DNA of 64,000 nucleotides from Pigmentiphaga aceris (GCF_008119665.1 NZ_CP043046.1:4712001-4776000), one strand, 5' to 3'; shown: positions 47,924-57,101, numbered from the stretch's first letter. The notes: generated by a model not told the origin, from the letters alone. Program-made: numbers and translations.

Positions 47924-48375
47924 TCCATGAACAGTTCTTCGAGGACTACGAACGCGGTGCACGCCGCACGTCCACCGGTCGCACCATCACCGAAGCCGAC
48001 ATCGTGATGCACGCCGGTCAGACCGGCGACTTCTTCCCGCACCACATGGACGCCGCCTGGTGCGCCACGCAGGATTTCGGCCAGCGCATTGCACACGGCA
48101 CGCTGATCTTCAGCGTGGGCATCGGATTGACCGCCACCCAGATCAACCCACGTGCGATGTCCTACGGCTACGACCGCCTGCGCTTCATCAAGCCGGTGTT
48201 CATTGGCGACACGATCTATTCAACGGTGGAAATCACCGATCAGCGCGACCACCCGCGCAGAACCAGTCACGGCGTCGTGGTGGAAACCGTCACGGTCAGC
48301 AATCAACACGGCGACGCCGTACTGGTGTGCGAACACCTGCACCTGGTGGAGCGACGTACACCCCGCAGCGAATGA
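47920..48375 (+). CDS. MaoC-type enoyl-CoA hydratase
   Basis: Hot-dog-fold hydratase of 151 residues. The hydratase-2 motif appears as [12 protein letters not shown] (Asp37, His42), followed by [10 protein letters not shown]. The usual Asn of D-x-N-P-x-H is Phe here, but the catalytic Asp and His remain. Single-domain MaoC proteins next to class III CoA-transferases include itaconyl- and mesaconyl-CoA hydratases. ATGA overlap with CoA-transferase 2 implies coupled translation. Confidence 0.87.
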   Translation: MIHEQFFEDYERGARRTSTGRTITEADIVMHAGQTGDFFPHHMDAAWCATQDFGQRIAHGTLIFSVGIGLTATQINPRAMSYGYDRLRFIKPVFIGDTIYSTVEITDQRDHPRRTSHGVVVETVTVSNQHGDAVLVCEHLHLVERRTPRSE

Positions 48376-48395
48376 ATTTTTCCGGCACCTTTTTA

Positions 48396-48419
48396 CGGCA
48401 CCGTTAGCCAACGGTGCCG
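48396..48419 (+). other. Stem-loop between maoC and the MFS gene
   Basis: CGGCACCGTT and AACGGTGCCG form a perfect 10 bp stem around AGCC, 20 bp after the hydratase stop. The T run is before the stem, not after it, so it is not a normal terminator on the plus strand. It may stabilise the upstream mRNA or tune expression of the carrier. Confidence 0.5.
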
Positions 48420-48494
48420 GTTGACCTATAACGTGAAGCGGCATTGGCCGACGCGCTTCGCGACCCCTGGCGTTCGGCCGTCCCAGAGAAAATA

Positions 48495-49829
48495 ATGACT
48501 ACAACAAGCATTCACGGAGACTTACCGCCCGCCGCCCAGCGCGCGGTAAAAAAAGCCACGGCAAGACTTTTGCCGTTCCTGGCACTGATGTTGATCCTGG
48601 CCTTCCTGGACCGGGCCAACATCGGTTTCGCCAAGACGGTCTACCAGGCCGACACCGGCATCAGCGACGCCGCCTATGCATTCGGTGCCGGCATCTTCTT
48701 CATTGGCTACGCACTGTTCGAAGTCCCCAGCAATCTGGTCCTGCATCGGGTTGGCGCGCGCCTGTGGTTAAGTCGCATCATGATCTCGTGGGGTCTGGTG
48801 TCGGCCGCGATGATGTTCGCGCACACCCCCACCAGCCTGTACATCCTGCGTTTCCTGCTGGGTGTCTGCGAAGCCGGTTTCTACCCCGGCGTGCTGCTGT
48901 ATCTGACCTACTGGTTCCCAGCCAAACAACGTGCCCGCGCCACCGGCCTGTTCTATCTGGGCGTGCCGCTGTCGCTGGTATTCGGCAGCCCCTTGTCCGG
49001 CTGGCTGCTGACTCACCACGGCATGTTCGGCCTGACCAACTGGCAATGGATGTTTGTGATCGAAGGACTGGCAGCCTCGGTGGTTGGCGTGATCGCGCTC
49101 TTCTATCTGATCGACAAACCGCGCGACGCAAAGTGGTTGGACGAAGAAGAACGGCAGGCGCTGACCGCTGTGCTGGAAGAGGAAGATCGCAGCAAACTGC
49201 GTGAAGTCAAACACTCGGCGCTTGGCGTGCTGAAAGATCCGCGTGTGCTGGCTTTCATCGGCATCTATTTCTTCCTGCAGATCGGCACCGCCCCGCTGAC
49301 CTTCTACCTGCCCTCGCGACTGGCCGCATCGCTTGGCGGCAATGTTGACCTGGGCATCGGTCTGTTGCTGGCCATCCCGTGGGTGTGCTCGGCCATTGCC
49401 ACCCGCGTCTTCACCGTCTACGCCGACAACCATGACAATCACCGCACCGTTGCGATGTGGATGGTCACCGCAGGCAGCCTGGCCCTTGCATCGATTGCCT
49501 GGTGGAGCAACCCGTGGATGATCGTGTTGGCAGCCTGCATTGCCGTGCCCGGCCTGACCGCGTCGCAACCTGTGTTCTGGAGCCTGCCGACGCGCTACCT
49601 GGGCGGCACCGGTGCCGCCAGCGGCATTGCCTTCATCGTGTCGATCGGCAACCTGGGCGCCTTCATCTCGCCGCAGGCCAAGGCCTATGCAGAATCCGTC
49701 ACGCAAAGCGCCAACACGGGCTTCCTGGTGGTCGCCCTGATGTGCTTTGCTGCCGTGTTGCTGTTGCTCTGGCTACGTCCATCCAGCCCGTCTGCGTCCA
49801 TTACAATCGGCGCTGCCCACAGGACCTGA
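48495..49829 (+). CDS. MFS transporter, anion:cation symporter (ACS) family
   Basis: 444 residues with about 12 hydrophobic segments. ACS family motifs are LILAFLDRANIGFAKT in helix 1, IFFIGYALFEVPSNLVLHRV, and GARLWLSRIMISWGL. These carriers import organic acids such as tartrate, hydroxyphenylacetate or phthalate. The ATG at 48495 is preceded by CAGAGAA; the frame extends to 48444. Position after two CoA-transferases and a hydratase suggests it imports the acid they use. Confidence 0.9.
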   Translation: MTTTSIHGDLPPAAQRAVKKATARLLPFLALMLILAFLDRANIGFAKTVYQADTGISDAAYAFGAGIFFIGYALFEVPSNLVLHRVGARLWLSRIMISWGLVSAAMMFAHTPTSLYILRFLLGVCEAGFYPGVLLYLTYWFPAKQRARATGLFYLGVPLSLVFGSPLSGWLLTHHGMFGLTNWQWMFVIEGLAASVVGVIALFYLIDKPRDAKWLDEEERQALTAVLEEEDRSKLREVKHSALGVLKDPRVLAFIGIYFFLQIGTAPLTFYLPSRLAASLGGNVDLGIGLLLAIPWVCSAIATRVFTVYADNHDNHRTVAMWMVTAGSLALASIAWWSNPWMIVLAACIAVPGLTASQPVFWSLPTRYLGGTGAASGIAFIVSIGNLGAFISPQAKAYAESVTQSANTGFLVVALMCFAAVLLLLWLRPSSPSASITIGAAHRT

Positions 49830-49843
49830 CCAAGAGCCCGCCA

Positions 49844-50653
49844 TTGTCGACGACACGCCGCAGCGCCAGCGAAACCGATACCTCTTCTGACGTCGAGCGG
49901 CGTGCCAAATACGCCGTCCCCGCCGTGGACAAAGCGCTCGATGTTCTGGAGCTTTTGTCCGAGCAAGCCGTCCCCATGACCCAGGCGCAACTGGCCCGCG
50001 CCCTGGGTCGGGAACCCACGGAAATTTTCCGCTTGCTGGGAGTATTGGAAGCGCGCGGCTACTTGCGCCGTGAAAGCAACGGCGGTTACGCGCTGACGCT
50101 GAAACTATTCGAACTCAGCCGCACCCATTCCCCCCACGAACAACTGCTGCGCGCTGCTACCGCGCCCATGCGCGACATGGTGGACCGGGTGCGTGAATCC
50201 TGTCATTTGAGCGTGCTGCATCGGGATCAGGTGCTGGTGCTGGTTCAGGTGGACAGCCCGAAGCCGATTCGGCTGTCGGTCGAGGCTGGGTCGCTGCATT
50301 CGCCGGTGGATACCATTTCTGGTCAGTTGTTGTTGGCGTATTTGTCGGAGGCTGAGCGCGAAGATATGTTGTCGCGCCGGGCTGAATACCTGCGCATGAC
50401 GGCTGCTGAGCGCAGTGCGTTTCTGGCCAAGCTGGACAAGGTGCGTGAGGACGGCTGGGCCTACGCGGAAGACTTACGTTATATCGGCGGTCGCGACCTG
50501 GGTGTTCCGGTCGGGTCGCCCAAGTCTCGCACGCGTGCGGCGTTGACGATTGCCACGCTGAAAAGCAAAGATGCGCCTGAAGATTTGTTCGAGCTGTTGC
50601 CGGCGCTGAAGCAGTGTGCAGATGAAGTGGCGCGGGTGGCGGGGTTGAATTAA
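49844..50653 (+). CDS. IclR family transcriptional regulator
   Basis: 269 residues if translation starts at the TTG at 49844 (STTRRSASETDTSSDVE). No ATG or GTG precedes the DNA-binding region, since the first ATG is inside the helix-turn-helix. The winged HTH spans about residues 25-90 (VDKALDVLELLSEQAVPMTQ, then AQLARALGREPTEIFRLLG). The effector domain follows (CHLSVLHRDQVLVLVQVDSP, SGQLLLAYLSEAERE, DLRYIGGRDLGVPVG). It begins 14 bp after the carrier and should regulate the divergent cluster through the 46609-46640 dyad. Confidence 0.88.
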   Translation: MSTTRRSASETDTSSDVERRAKYAVPAVDKALDVLELLSEQAVPMTQAQLARALGREPTEIFRLLGVLEARGYLRRESNGGYALTLKLFELSRTHSPHEQLLRAATAPMRDMVDRVRESCHLSVLHRDQVLVLVQVDSPKPIRLSVEAGSLHSPVDTISGQLLLAYLSEAEREDMLSRRAEYLRMTAAERSAFLAKLDKVREDGWAYAEDLRYIGGRDLGVPVGSPKSRTRAALTIATLKSKDAPEDLFELLPALKQCADEVARVAGLN

Positions 50654-50748
50654 TTCTGATTGGTGGTAGATGTCTTTAGACCTCTGTAGTTCTATGTACG
50701 AGGCGGGTGGGCAACTAGCTGGTGTGGACGTTCGCAGAGTTTGAACGT

Positions 50749-51224
50749 TTCTGAGTAGTCAGGCGCGGGTATCGGGGGCGCGTCGCCTGCCCCGCTGGAC
50801 CTACGCGTCGGGTCTCCCGCCCTCCACGTCGTCCAGAAGGGCAGCCGCCACGCCCCCGACACCCGCGCCTTCAAGGTCGTTTGGTTAAAAGCAGATCCCG
50901 CCTTTGGGTGATCCGATTTTTCTGGCTGTTCGGGTGCTGTACACGGCTCCCCCGTATTGGCGTCCGCAACGCTTAAGTTCCAAGCCGGCTGTAGCTGGGG
51001 ACTTGGCTGGCCAGGTCGCCACGAAGCGACTCAGCGGCTCACGTTTCGGGCAGTTCTTTAGAAGCCTTTAAGGGCTGCGCCACTCAACGAAGTTGAGCGT
51101 CTGCTTGGTGGTGGGGTGACTTGGAAGCGGGTGGCCGCGCACCAGGTAATGCGACGAAAAGGCGGGGCGCTGAAAGTTGGCGCTTTGAAGGCCGTGCATT
51201 GAACGTTCGGGGCGATGACGAACT
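50749..51224 (-). repeat. Dispersed structured repeat, copy B-left
   Basis: Type 2 unit of the repeat family, read body to hairpin on the minus strand. The hairpin's outer stem pairs GCGCGGGT-A-TCGGGGGCG (50763-50780) with 50851-50868, with one mismatch that becomes G-U on the minus strand. The body ends near 51224 with the text GAACGTTCGGGGCGATGACG, matching copy C-right. It forms a tail-to-tail inverted pair with copy B-right. No gene is supported between 50654 and 51968. Confidence 0.75.
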
Positions 51225-51228
51225 GCGC

Positions 51229-51775
51229 ACCAGCCCTCCCTGCACAGTGGAGCGCGTCAGGCTACTGATGCCCTGGTGATGCTGCTATCGCCGCATGGCG
51301 GGCGCTTCGACCACGGCAGCAAAAGCGTCTGCACGAAATCAGCCGCCAGCGCCACGATCTTCGCTGCCGCTCTCCGCATGCCGTGGTGCGGCGGCCACCC
51401 GCTTCGGTGTCACCCCACCACCAAGCAGACGCGCAAATTTCCTTGCGTGGCGCTGCCGTAAAAGGCAACTGAAAGACGGGCGGAAACGCGAGCCGCTGAC
51501 TCGCTTCGTGGCGACCTGGGCAGCCAGTCCCGAAGGCCAGCCGCGTAGTGGCTAAGAACGGTGGCCATCGAATACCGGGAACCGCATCCAGCACCAAGCA
51601 GCCAGAAGATTGCTGGCCATCCACAGGCGGGATTCGCTTTTAACCAAAGCCGTTTTGAAGGCGTGGGTGGTGGGGCCGGGTTGGCTGCCCTTCTGGACAA
51701 GGTGGAGGGCGGAGACCCGACGCCAAGGTCAAGCGGGGCAGACGAGCCGGCCCCACCACCCGCGACTGGCAAAAG
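51229..51775 (+). repeat. Dispersed structured repeat, copy B-right
   Basis: Type 1 unit on the plus strand, starting at CCAGCCCTCC and ending in the hairpin. The outer stem is 18 bp with one G-U (51662-51679 with 51747-51764), and has the same stem sequence class as copy A. A 120-codon minus-strand frame and an 86-codon plus frame cross it, but without start signals or a known family, so it is not annotated as coding. The 190 bp after it, up to yggL, holds only the yggL ribosome site. Confidence 0.75.
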
Positions 51776-51968
51776 ACCACCACACCATCACAAAACAAAA
51801 ACCCCCATCAACCACCGCCCTCTGACGCAGCGCAATATATGCAGCGTTATTGGCAGCCAAAGCCCACCATCGACTCAAGCGATTCAGCACTATCTCGACG
51901 GTTGATGGATACTGTGGCGTGATTCGAGACGAGCAGCGTTCGAAGCTGCCAACCAACAAGGATGGAAA

Positions 51969-52346
51969 ATGAGCCAGACACCTTTGACCGGAAAGCTGAA
52001 ACGACTCAATCGACGCCAACGCAAAAAGCTGCTGGTCGGCGAATTCCAGGAACTTGTTTTCGACGTCCAACTAAGCTTCAACCCACCACTGGATGAATCC
52101 GCATACGCCGACCTGCTCGACGGATTCATCGCCCTGACCGAATCACGCCACCTCGTCATCGGCGGCTTCGGTGGCAGCCTGCCACTGCTCGAAACCGACG
52201 GACTCGTATCCAAATGGGGACCAGGCTCCGCATCCGAAGCCGACCGACAAGCAGTCCAGGAATGGCTGGAAAAGCGGCCCGAAGTCAGCCAGGTACAACT
52301 TGGCGAACTGGTAGACGGCTGGTACGGCACCGACCAGGCCCGCTAA
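51969..52346 (+). CDS. yggL: YggL family protein (50S ribosome-binding)
   Basis: 125 residues, with KLKRLNRRQRKKLLVGEFQE near the N-terminus followed by LVFDVQLSFNPPLDES, matching the YggL (DUF469) family. E. coli YggL binds the 50S subunit and affects assembly. AAGGAT lies 5 bases before the ATG. It stands alone between repeat copy B and the lipid operon. Confidence 0.85.
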   Translation: MSQTPLTGKLKRLNRRQRKKLLVGEFQELVFDVQLSFNPPLDESAYADLLDGFIALTESRHLVIGGFGGSLPLLETDGLVSKWGPGSASEADRQAVQEWLEKRPEVSQVQLGELVDGWYGTDQAR

Positions 52347-52477
52347 ACCACCCAACCATGCACTGCACAACCAGCGCACGTGCCAACAGCTAGTCGCAAG
52401 TTGTAAACACGCCAGCCCCGCCTGTGGCCTTTTCGATATGATCCCGCGCTGATACTCGACCGGGACAATGCAAGCAC

Positions 52478-53257
52478 ATGGGACTGGCGTTTCAATCTCT
52501 CTCTTACTGGCAAGTCATGCTGTGGGGACTCGCCTTCTTCGGCGGTATCTACCTGGTGTTCGGCAGTCTTACGTGGCTGTTGACCACCAAACTGCTGCCA
52601 GCGCTCGGCATCGGTCACCCACTCGACCCACGCCCCCTGGCCCCTGGCCAACTCAAACGCGAACTTCAACAGTCTGCGCTGTCGATTCTGCTGTTCGGCA
52701 CAGGCATGATTTTCCCGTGGGGACTGCTGCAACTGGGCTGGGCACAACTTACCCCCAACGCCAGCGGCATCCGCATTGCGCTGGAAATTTTTGCACTGGT
52801 CATCTGGAACGACATCCACTTCTGGATCAATCACCGACTGCTGCACACCAAGCTGCTGCGCAAGTTTCATCTGCCGCATCACCGGTCAGTCGTGACCACG
52901 CCGTTCTCCACTTACAGCTTTCATCCGATTGAAGCCGCGATGCTCGGCAACGTGATTCTGCTGCCGATGGTCGTGCACGATTTCAGCTTCTGGTCTCTGG
53001 CATCGGTGCCGATCTTCAGCCTGTTCTTCAATTGCATCGGTCACGCCAACTACGACTTTTTCCCGCGCGTGTCCTATGCGCACTGGTTTGCCGCCAGCCG
53101 ACGCCATCACTTGCACCACGCCTGTTATCAAGGCAATTTCGGCTTCCAGTTCACGTTCATGGATCGCCTGTTCCGCACGCGTCTGGATGGCGACGCCGCC
53201 CACGATCAGATCGACGCATTTCAGCGGCGCAAAGCGCGCGGTGCGTCTGCGCCTTGA
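52478..53257 (+). CDS. Sterol desaturase/fatty acid hydroxylase-like membrane diiron enzyme
   Basis: 259-residue integral membrane protein of the fatty-acid-hydroxylase superfamily. The histidine clusters for two irons are complete: HFWINH (114-119), HLPHH (131-135), HA near 189 and HHLHH (210-214). Hydrophobic segments lie around residues 10-40, 65-88, 100-112 and 155-185. Such enzymes hydroxylate or desaturate lipid chains using O2 and an electron donor. First gene of a four-gene operon; its stop overlaps the TTG start of the next gene. Substrate unknown. Confidence 0.88.
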   Translation: MGLAFQSLSYWQVMLWGLAFFGGIYLVFGSLTWLLTTKLLPALGIGHPLDPRPLAPGQLKRELQQSALSILLFGTGMIFPWGLLQLGWAQLTPNASGIRIALEIFALVIWNDIHFWINHRLLHTKLLRKFHLPHHRSVVTTPFSTYSFHPIEAAMLGNVILLPMVVHDFSFWSLASVPIFSLFFNCIGHANYDFFPRVSYAHWFAASRRHHLHHACYQGNFGFQFTFMDRLFRTRLDGDAAHDQIDAFQRRKARGASAP

Positions 53258-54240
53258 TCGATCCCTTGCCTACCCCGTTGAGCAGCAAGCAGTCGCCTGG
53301 TCACCTGCCACGCCTTCGCCATTGGCGTGACTGGCAAAGCGTGGCCTATCTGGCGGCCTACCCAGCGCTGGTGGTCTGGATGTGGACGCACGGATTTTCC
53401 ATCGTGCTGTATGGCCTGCTGCTGTTCCTGACGCTGGGCATTGGCGTGATCCACCACAACCATACACACCGCCGCATGTGGCACGGACGATGGGCCAATC
53501 GCATCACGGATTTCTGGATCACGCTGTTGCAGGGACATCCCACCTGCGTGTTCTATCCGTCGCACGTGAGCAATCATCATCGCTACAAACACGGGCCGCA
53601 GGATGTGGCGCGCACCTATCGGTTTGGTGGCGATACCAATCATCTGCTGGGTTATGTGCTGCACCCGCTGCAGGCGATTGTTGCGCTGTATCCGCTTATT
53701 TTCAGCTGGCTGGGCAGCTTGCGACGACACTGGCCAGGGGTCTGGCGCTATTGCATGGCGCAGTACGCCACGTGGATCACATTGTGGGCAGGCGTGTTGA
53801 TCGCCGACCCGGTGAAGGGCCTGCTCTACTTCATCATTCCGCAGTTGCACGGACTGCATTGGTTGCTGGTCACCAACTATCTGCAACATGCGCACGCCGA
53901 TGGGTCAGCGCACGGCCGATCCTCAAGTCCGCCAGGCCGGCTTAACTACGCACGCAATTTTGAAGGGCTGGTGAATCCGCTGTTGTTCAACATCGGCCTG
54001 CATACGGCTCATCATGAACACTCACGTGCACACTGGGCAACGCTGACCCAGCTGCATCGCACGCACTATCGTCATCGTGTAGACCCGATGTTGAACGAAC
54101 CGGGTCTGCTGTCCTACATGGCACGTGTGTTTGTGCTGGGTACTTTCTGCCAGCGTTATCGCAGTCGATCATTGATGCCCGTACCAGTTCCCGCATCAAC
54201 AAACACACCCCCGCCGACCACCCGCCCGACTGTTTTCTAG
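53254..54240 (+). CDS. Membrane fatty acid desaturase
   Basis: 328 residues from the TTG at 53254, which overlaps the previous stop (TTGA). An open frame runs further upstream inside the preceding gene but is a shadow. Three His boxes of the desaturase family are present: HHNHTH (67-72), SNHHRYKH (107-113) and HTAHHEH near residue 255. About four hydrophobic segments lie between them. It should be an O2-dependent diiron desaturase or hydroxylase in the inner membrane, acting with its neighbours on one lipid product. Confidence 0.87.
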   Translation: MIDPLPTPLSSKQSPGHLPRLRHWRDWQSVAYLAAYPALVVWMWTHGFSIVLYGLLLFLTLGIGVIHHNHTHRRMWHGRWANRITDFWITLLQGHPTCVFYPSHVSNHHRYKHGPQDVARTYRFGGDTNHLLGYVLHPLQAIVALYPLIFSWLGSLRRHWPGVWRYCMAQYATWITLWAGVLIADPVKGLLYFIIPQLHGLHWLLVTNYLQHAHADGSAHGRSSSPPGRLNYARNFEGLVNPLLFNIGLHTAHHEHSRAHWATLTQLHRTHYRHRVDPMLNEPGLLSYMARVFVLGTFCQRYRSRSLMPVPVPASTNTPPPTTRPTVF

Positions 54241-54252
54241 AAGCGAATTTTC

Positions 54253-56199
54253 ATGCCAATCGCCTTTGACCGTGTGTACCTTCAGAGCGCCAGTTATTTC
54301 CTGCCGGGTGAACCCGTGGACAACGTGCGCATGGACGAATTCATTGCGCCGCTGAACCGCATTTCCTCGCGCATCAAGTCGCGCATCCTGGCCGAGAACG
54401 GCATCAAGCAGCGCTACTACGCCATCGACACCCAGGGCGATACGGTACTGACCAATGCGGCCATGGCATCCCAGGCGATTCGCGATTGCATGCAGCGCGC
54501 GCAGGTGGATATCGCCAGCGTGTCGTACCTGTCCAGCGGGTCCTCGGGTGGCGACACGCTGATGCCCGGCTTCGCCAACATGATTCAAGGCGAACTGGCT
54601 GCTCCACCGATGGAAACCTCGTCCATCCACGGAGTCTGCGCAGCCGGTGTGTCGGCCATTCAGGCTGCAGCACAGGGTATCGAGCTGGGTTCCCATCGAC
54701 TGAGCCTGGCGGTGGCCGCAGAGATGCCTTCGCGGCTGTTCAAGCGATCGCGCTTCGCCGCGCGCGGTTACGACGCAGACTTCGACGCCCACTTCCTGCG
54801 CTGGATGTTGTCGGACGGTGCCGGTGCCGTGCTGCTGGGCGATGGCTCACATCAGGCGGCAAGCATTGCACCCGGCGTTCGCATCAAACTTAAGTTCATT
54901 CATCACCGCAGCTTCTCGGGCGACTACCCGGTGTGCATGCAGCTTGGCCTGACGGCAGATCGCCAGAAGGCGCATCTGGATTACCCGTCGTGGACCGATG
55001 CCGAAGCAGACGGGGCATTGTCCTTGCGTCAGGACATCCGCTTGCTGCCACACCTGTTCGACATCAGCATTCACGAATACGCCAAGCTGGTGCGCGACAA
55101 GTGGATCGACCCCACACGCGTGAATCACTTCCTGTGCCACTACTCATCCGAGAAATTCATCCCGGTGGTGGAAAACCTGATGGACCAGGCGGGCCTGTCG
55201 ATTCCGCGCGAACGCTGGTTCAGCAACCTGGCATGGCGCGGCAACACCGGCGCAGCATCGATCATGATCATGCTGGCCGAATTCCTGCAAACCAAGACCG
55301 TGAAACCGGGCGAGCAGATCTTTTGCTACATCCCAGAATCGGGCCGCTTCACGACTGCCTACATGCTGTTTGAAGTCGAGGCCGATGACCAGCCGATGAC
55401 CAACGGTACGAGCAGCCCGTCTGCCTATCGACCGACCGGCGGAACATCCATCACATCACCTGCCGGTGAAACCGGCCTGTCGCTCGACGCCGATGCCATC
55501 GCGCCACCGCACGATCCCGCCAAAGCCCCGGAAGGCATGGGCGAACTGCTGACCGAACTGGCGTCCATCTGGCACGACTACCGCTCACGTGTATGGCGCA
55601 CGCCCTTGGTTCGCACGCTGCGCGAACGCCGCTTCACCCAGGACGATTACGTGACCTGGATGGCCAACTGGATTCCCCAGGTGCGAGAGGGCTCGAAGTG
55701 GATGCGTGAAGGCGCGGCATCCTTGTCCGAAGCCTATGCACCGCTGGCTGCCCTCATCAGCGAGCACGCAGGCGAAGAACAGAACGACTTCAAGATTCTG
55801 TTCAGCGACTATCAGAAGGCAGGCGGTACTGAAGACATCGACACGCTGCACCGCAACCCAGGCGGCGAAGCGCTGAACAGCTACCTGCACTCCCTGGCTG
55901 CCACCCGTGACCCGATTGGCCTGCTGGGCGCGATCTACGTGATCGAAGGCACCGGGCAACGCATCGTGCCAGCCCTGCTGCCGCTGTTGAAGGCCAGCGT
56001 ACCGCTGCCCCCGGACGCATTCCGCTTCCTGGAATATCACGGCCATAATGACGAGCATCACCTGGAAGAATGGCTGGTGGCGGTCCGGCTGGCTCTGGAT
56101 TGCGATCCCGATGGTTCAGCTGAACGCCGTATCGTAGACACCGCACGGCGGACTGCCGCGCTGTACCTGATGCAATTCCACTACGTCAAAGAGCATTGA
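54253..56199 (+). CDS. Ketoacyl synthase III fused to a haem-oxygenase-like diiron domain
   Basis: 648 residues with two catalytic domains. Residues 1-375 are a KAS III (FabH-like) fold with a full triad: Cys129 (SIHGVCAAG), His296 (FLCHYSS) and Asn331 (WRGNTGAAS). A Ser/Thr/Pro-rich linker spans about 378-420. Residues about 425-648 resemble the TenA/haem-oxygenase-like iron-containing redox family. They include YVIEGTGQRIVPALLPLL and an H-x3-D-x2-H motif at 596/600/603 (YHGHNDEHHLEEW), the ligand pattern known in CADD-type diiron oxidases. Condensation followed by oxidative tailoring of the beta-keto chain in one protein is inferred. It starts 12 bp after the desaturase. Confidence 0.88.
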   Translation: MPIAFDRVYLQSASYFLPGEPVDNVRMDEFIAPLNRISSRIKSRILAENGIKQRYYAIDTQGDTVLTNAAMASQAIRDCMQRAQVDIASVSYLSSGSSGGDTLMPGFANMIQGELAAPPMETSSIHGVCAAGVSAIQAAAQGIELGSHRLSLAVAAEMPSRLFKRSRFAARGYDADFDAHFLRWMLSDGAGAVLLGDGSHQAASIAPGVRIKLKFIHHRSFSGDYPVCMQLGLTADRQKAHLDYPSWTDAEADGALSLRQDIRLLPHLFDISIHEYAKLVRDKWIDPTRVNHFLCHYSSEKFIPVVENLMDQAGLSIPRERWFSNLAWRGNTGAASIMIMLAEFLQTKTVKPGEQIFCYIPESGRFTTAYMLFEVEADDQPMTNGTSSPSAYRPTGGTSITSPAGETGLSLDADAIAPPHDPAKAPEGMGELLTELASIWHDYRSRVWRTPLVRTLRERRFTQDDYVTWMANWIPQVREGSKWMREGAASLSEAYAPLAALISEHAGEEQNDFKILFSDYQKAGGTEDIDTLHRNPGGEALNSYLHSLAATRDPIGLLGAIYVIEGTGQRIVPALLPLLKASVPLPPDAFRFLEYHGHNDEHHLEEWLVAVRLALDCDPDGSAERRIVDTARRTAALYLMQFHYVKEH

Positions 56200-56204
56200 T
56201 CGCC

Positions 56205-57101
56205 ATGCGCCCAACGCCAGATTTTCTTGAACGCGGTCACGACCCAGCCGACCCCAGCCCCTGGCTGGCGTCGTACCTGGATCGCAGCACGCCCTTGCCA
56301 GATGAAGTGAAGTCAGCCTGGCTCAAGGATTCAAGTTCGCGTTCTCGCCAGTACCTGCTACCGCTGTTCCGGCCGCTGGCGCGCGCATTCATCATCTTGA
56401 TTCAGATCTTCAAAATGGTGCTGCCCAAGCGCTGGTCGCACTCGCGTCTGCTGCATCGCATCCTGGCGTGGGGCCTGAAACGCTTCGTGTCGCCAGAAGC
56501 GAACTGGCTGATCATGCGGCACTTCCATCTGGGTTCGCAGATCCTTGCCTTCATCGGCACGAACTCGCCCGCGCCGATCACCACCACGCCACTGAAGCCC
56601 TACAAAGTCGAGGACTATCGCGACGACCTGTTCGTCAAACACGACATCAACCTGTTCAACTTCGTGATCCGCTTGAACCAGGCTTTGCGTGACCAGAACC
56701 TGGATATGCACCCGCCTGAACGGCTTGATTTCTCGATGATCCACGAGCCAGACCTGCCCTTGGAAAGCATGCCCCAGGGCAAGTTGAATTTCCTGGACCT
56801 GCAAAGCGCCATCGAGCTTTTCACGCCCTTGTATCAGCTGCTGCTGACCGACAACGATTTCTGGCGGGCCGCCAATTCCCTGCAGTTGGACGAGACGATC
56901 GGCATCTATGCAGCGCAGCTGCTGTCGGCCCCGCATCACCTGATTCTGGTCAACAACAACCACCCGCTGGTGCCCTTGTCTACGCTGCGCGCCGGGCATC
57001 GGCTGGTGCTGCATGGGCTGTCATCAGAGATGCTGCACGCTTTGCTGACGCAGATGCGCGATGCGCAGCAAGGGGCACCGGAACCTGCGCCCCTGAGTTG
57101 A
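56205..57101 (+). CDS. Unknown protein of the lipid operon
   Basis: 298 residues from the ATG at 56205; a TTG at 56196 overlaps the previous stop in the same TTGA manner as the desaturase gene. A hydrophobic stretch near residues 50-65 (LARAFIILIQIFKMVL) may be membrane-associated. Other notable text is ANWLIMRHFHLGSQILAFIG. I do not recognise a characterised family. It ends the operon and may bind or deliver the lipid intermediate, which is only a guess from position. Confidence 0.82.
   Translation: MRPTPDFLERGHDPADPSPWLASYLDRSTPLPDEVKSAWLKDSSSRSRQYLLPLFRPLARAFIILIQIFKMVLPKRWSHSRLLHRILAWGLKRFVSPEANWLIMRHFHLGSQILAFIGTNSPAPITTTPLKPYKVEDYRDDLFVKHDINLFNFVIRLNQALRDQNLDMHPPERLDFSMIHEPDLPLESMPQGKLNFLDLQSAIELFTPLYQLLLTDNDFWRAANSLQLDETIGIYAAQLLSAPHHLILVNNNHPLVPLSTLRAGHRLVLHGLSSEMLHALLTQMRDAQQGAPEPAPLS

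Noticed and set aside
51410..51772. 120-codon frame in repeat B-right, with similar frames in copies A (40282-40653) and C-left (60828-61178)
   Set aside because: They share a C-terminal end and stop because the repeats are homologous, but they lack ribosome sites, family similarity and protein-like composition. The conserved feature is the hairpin.
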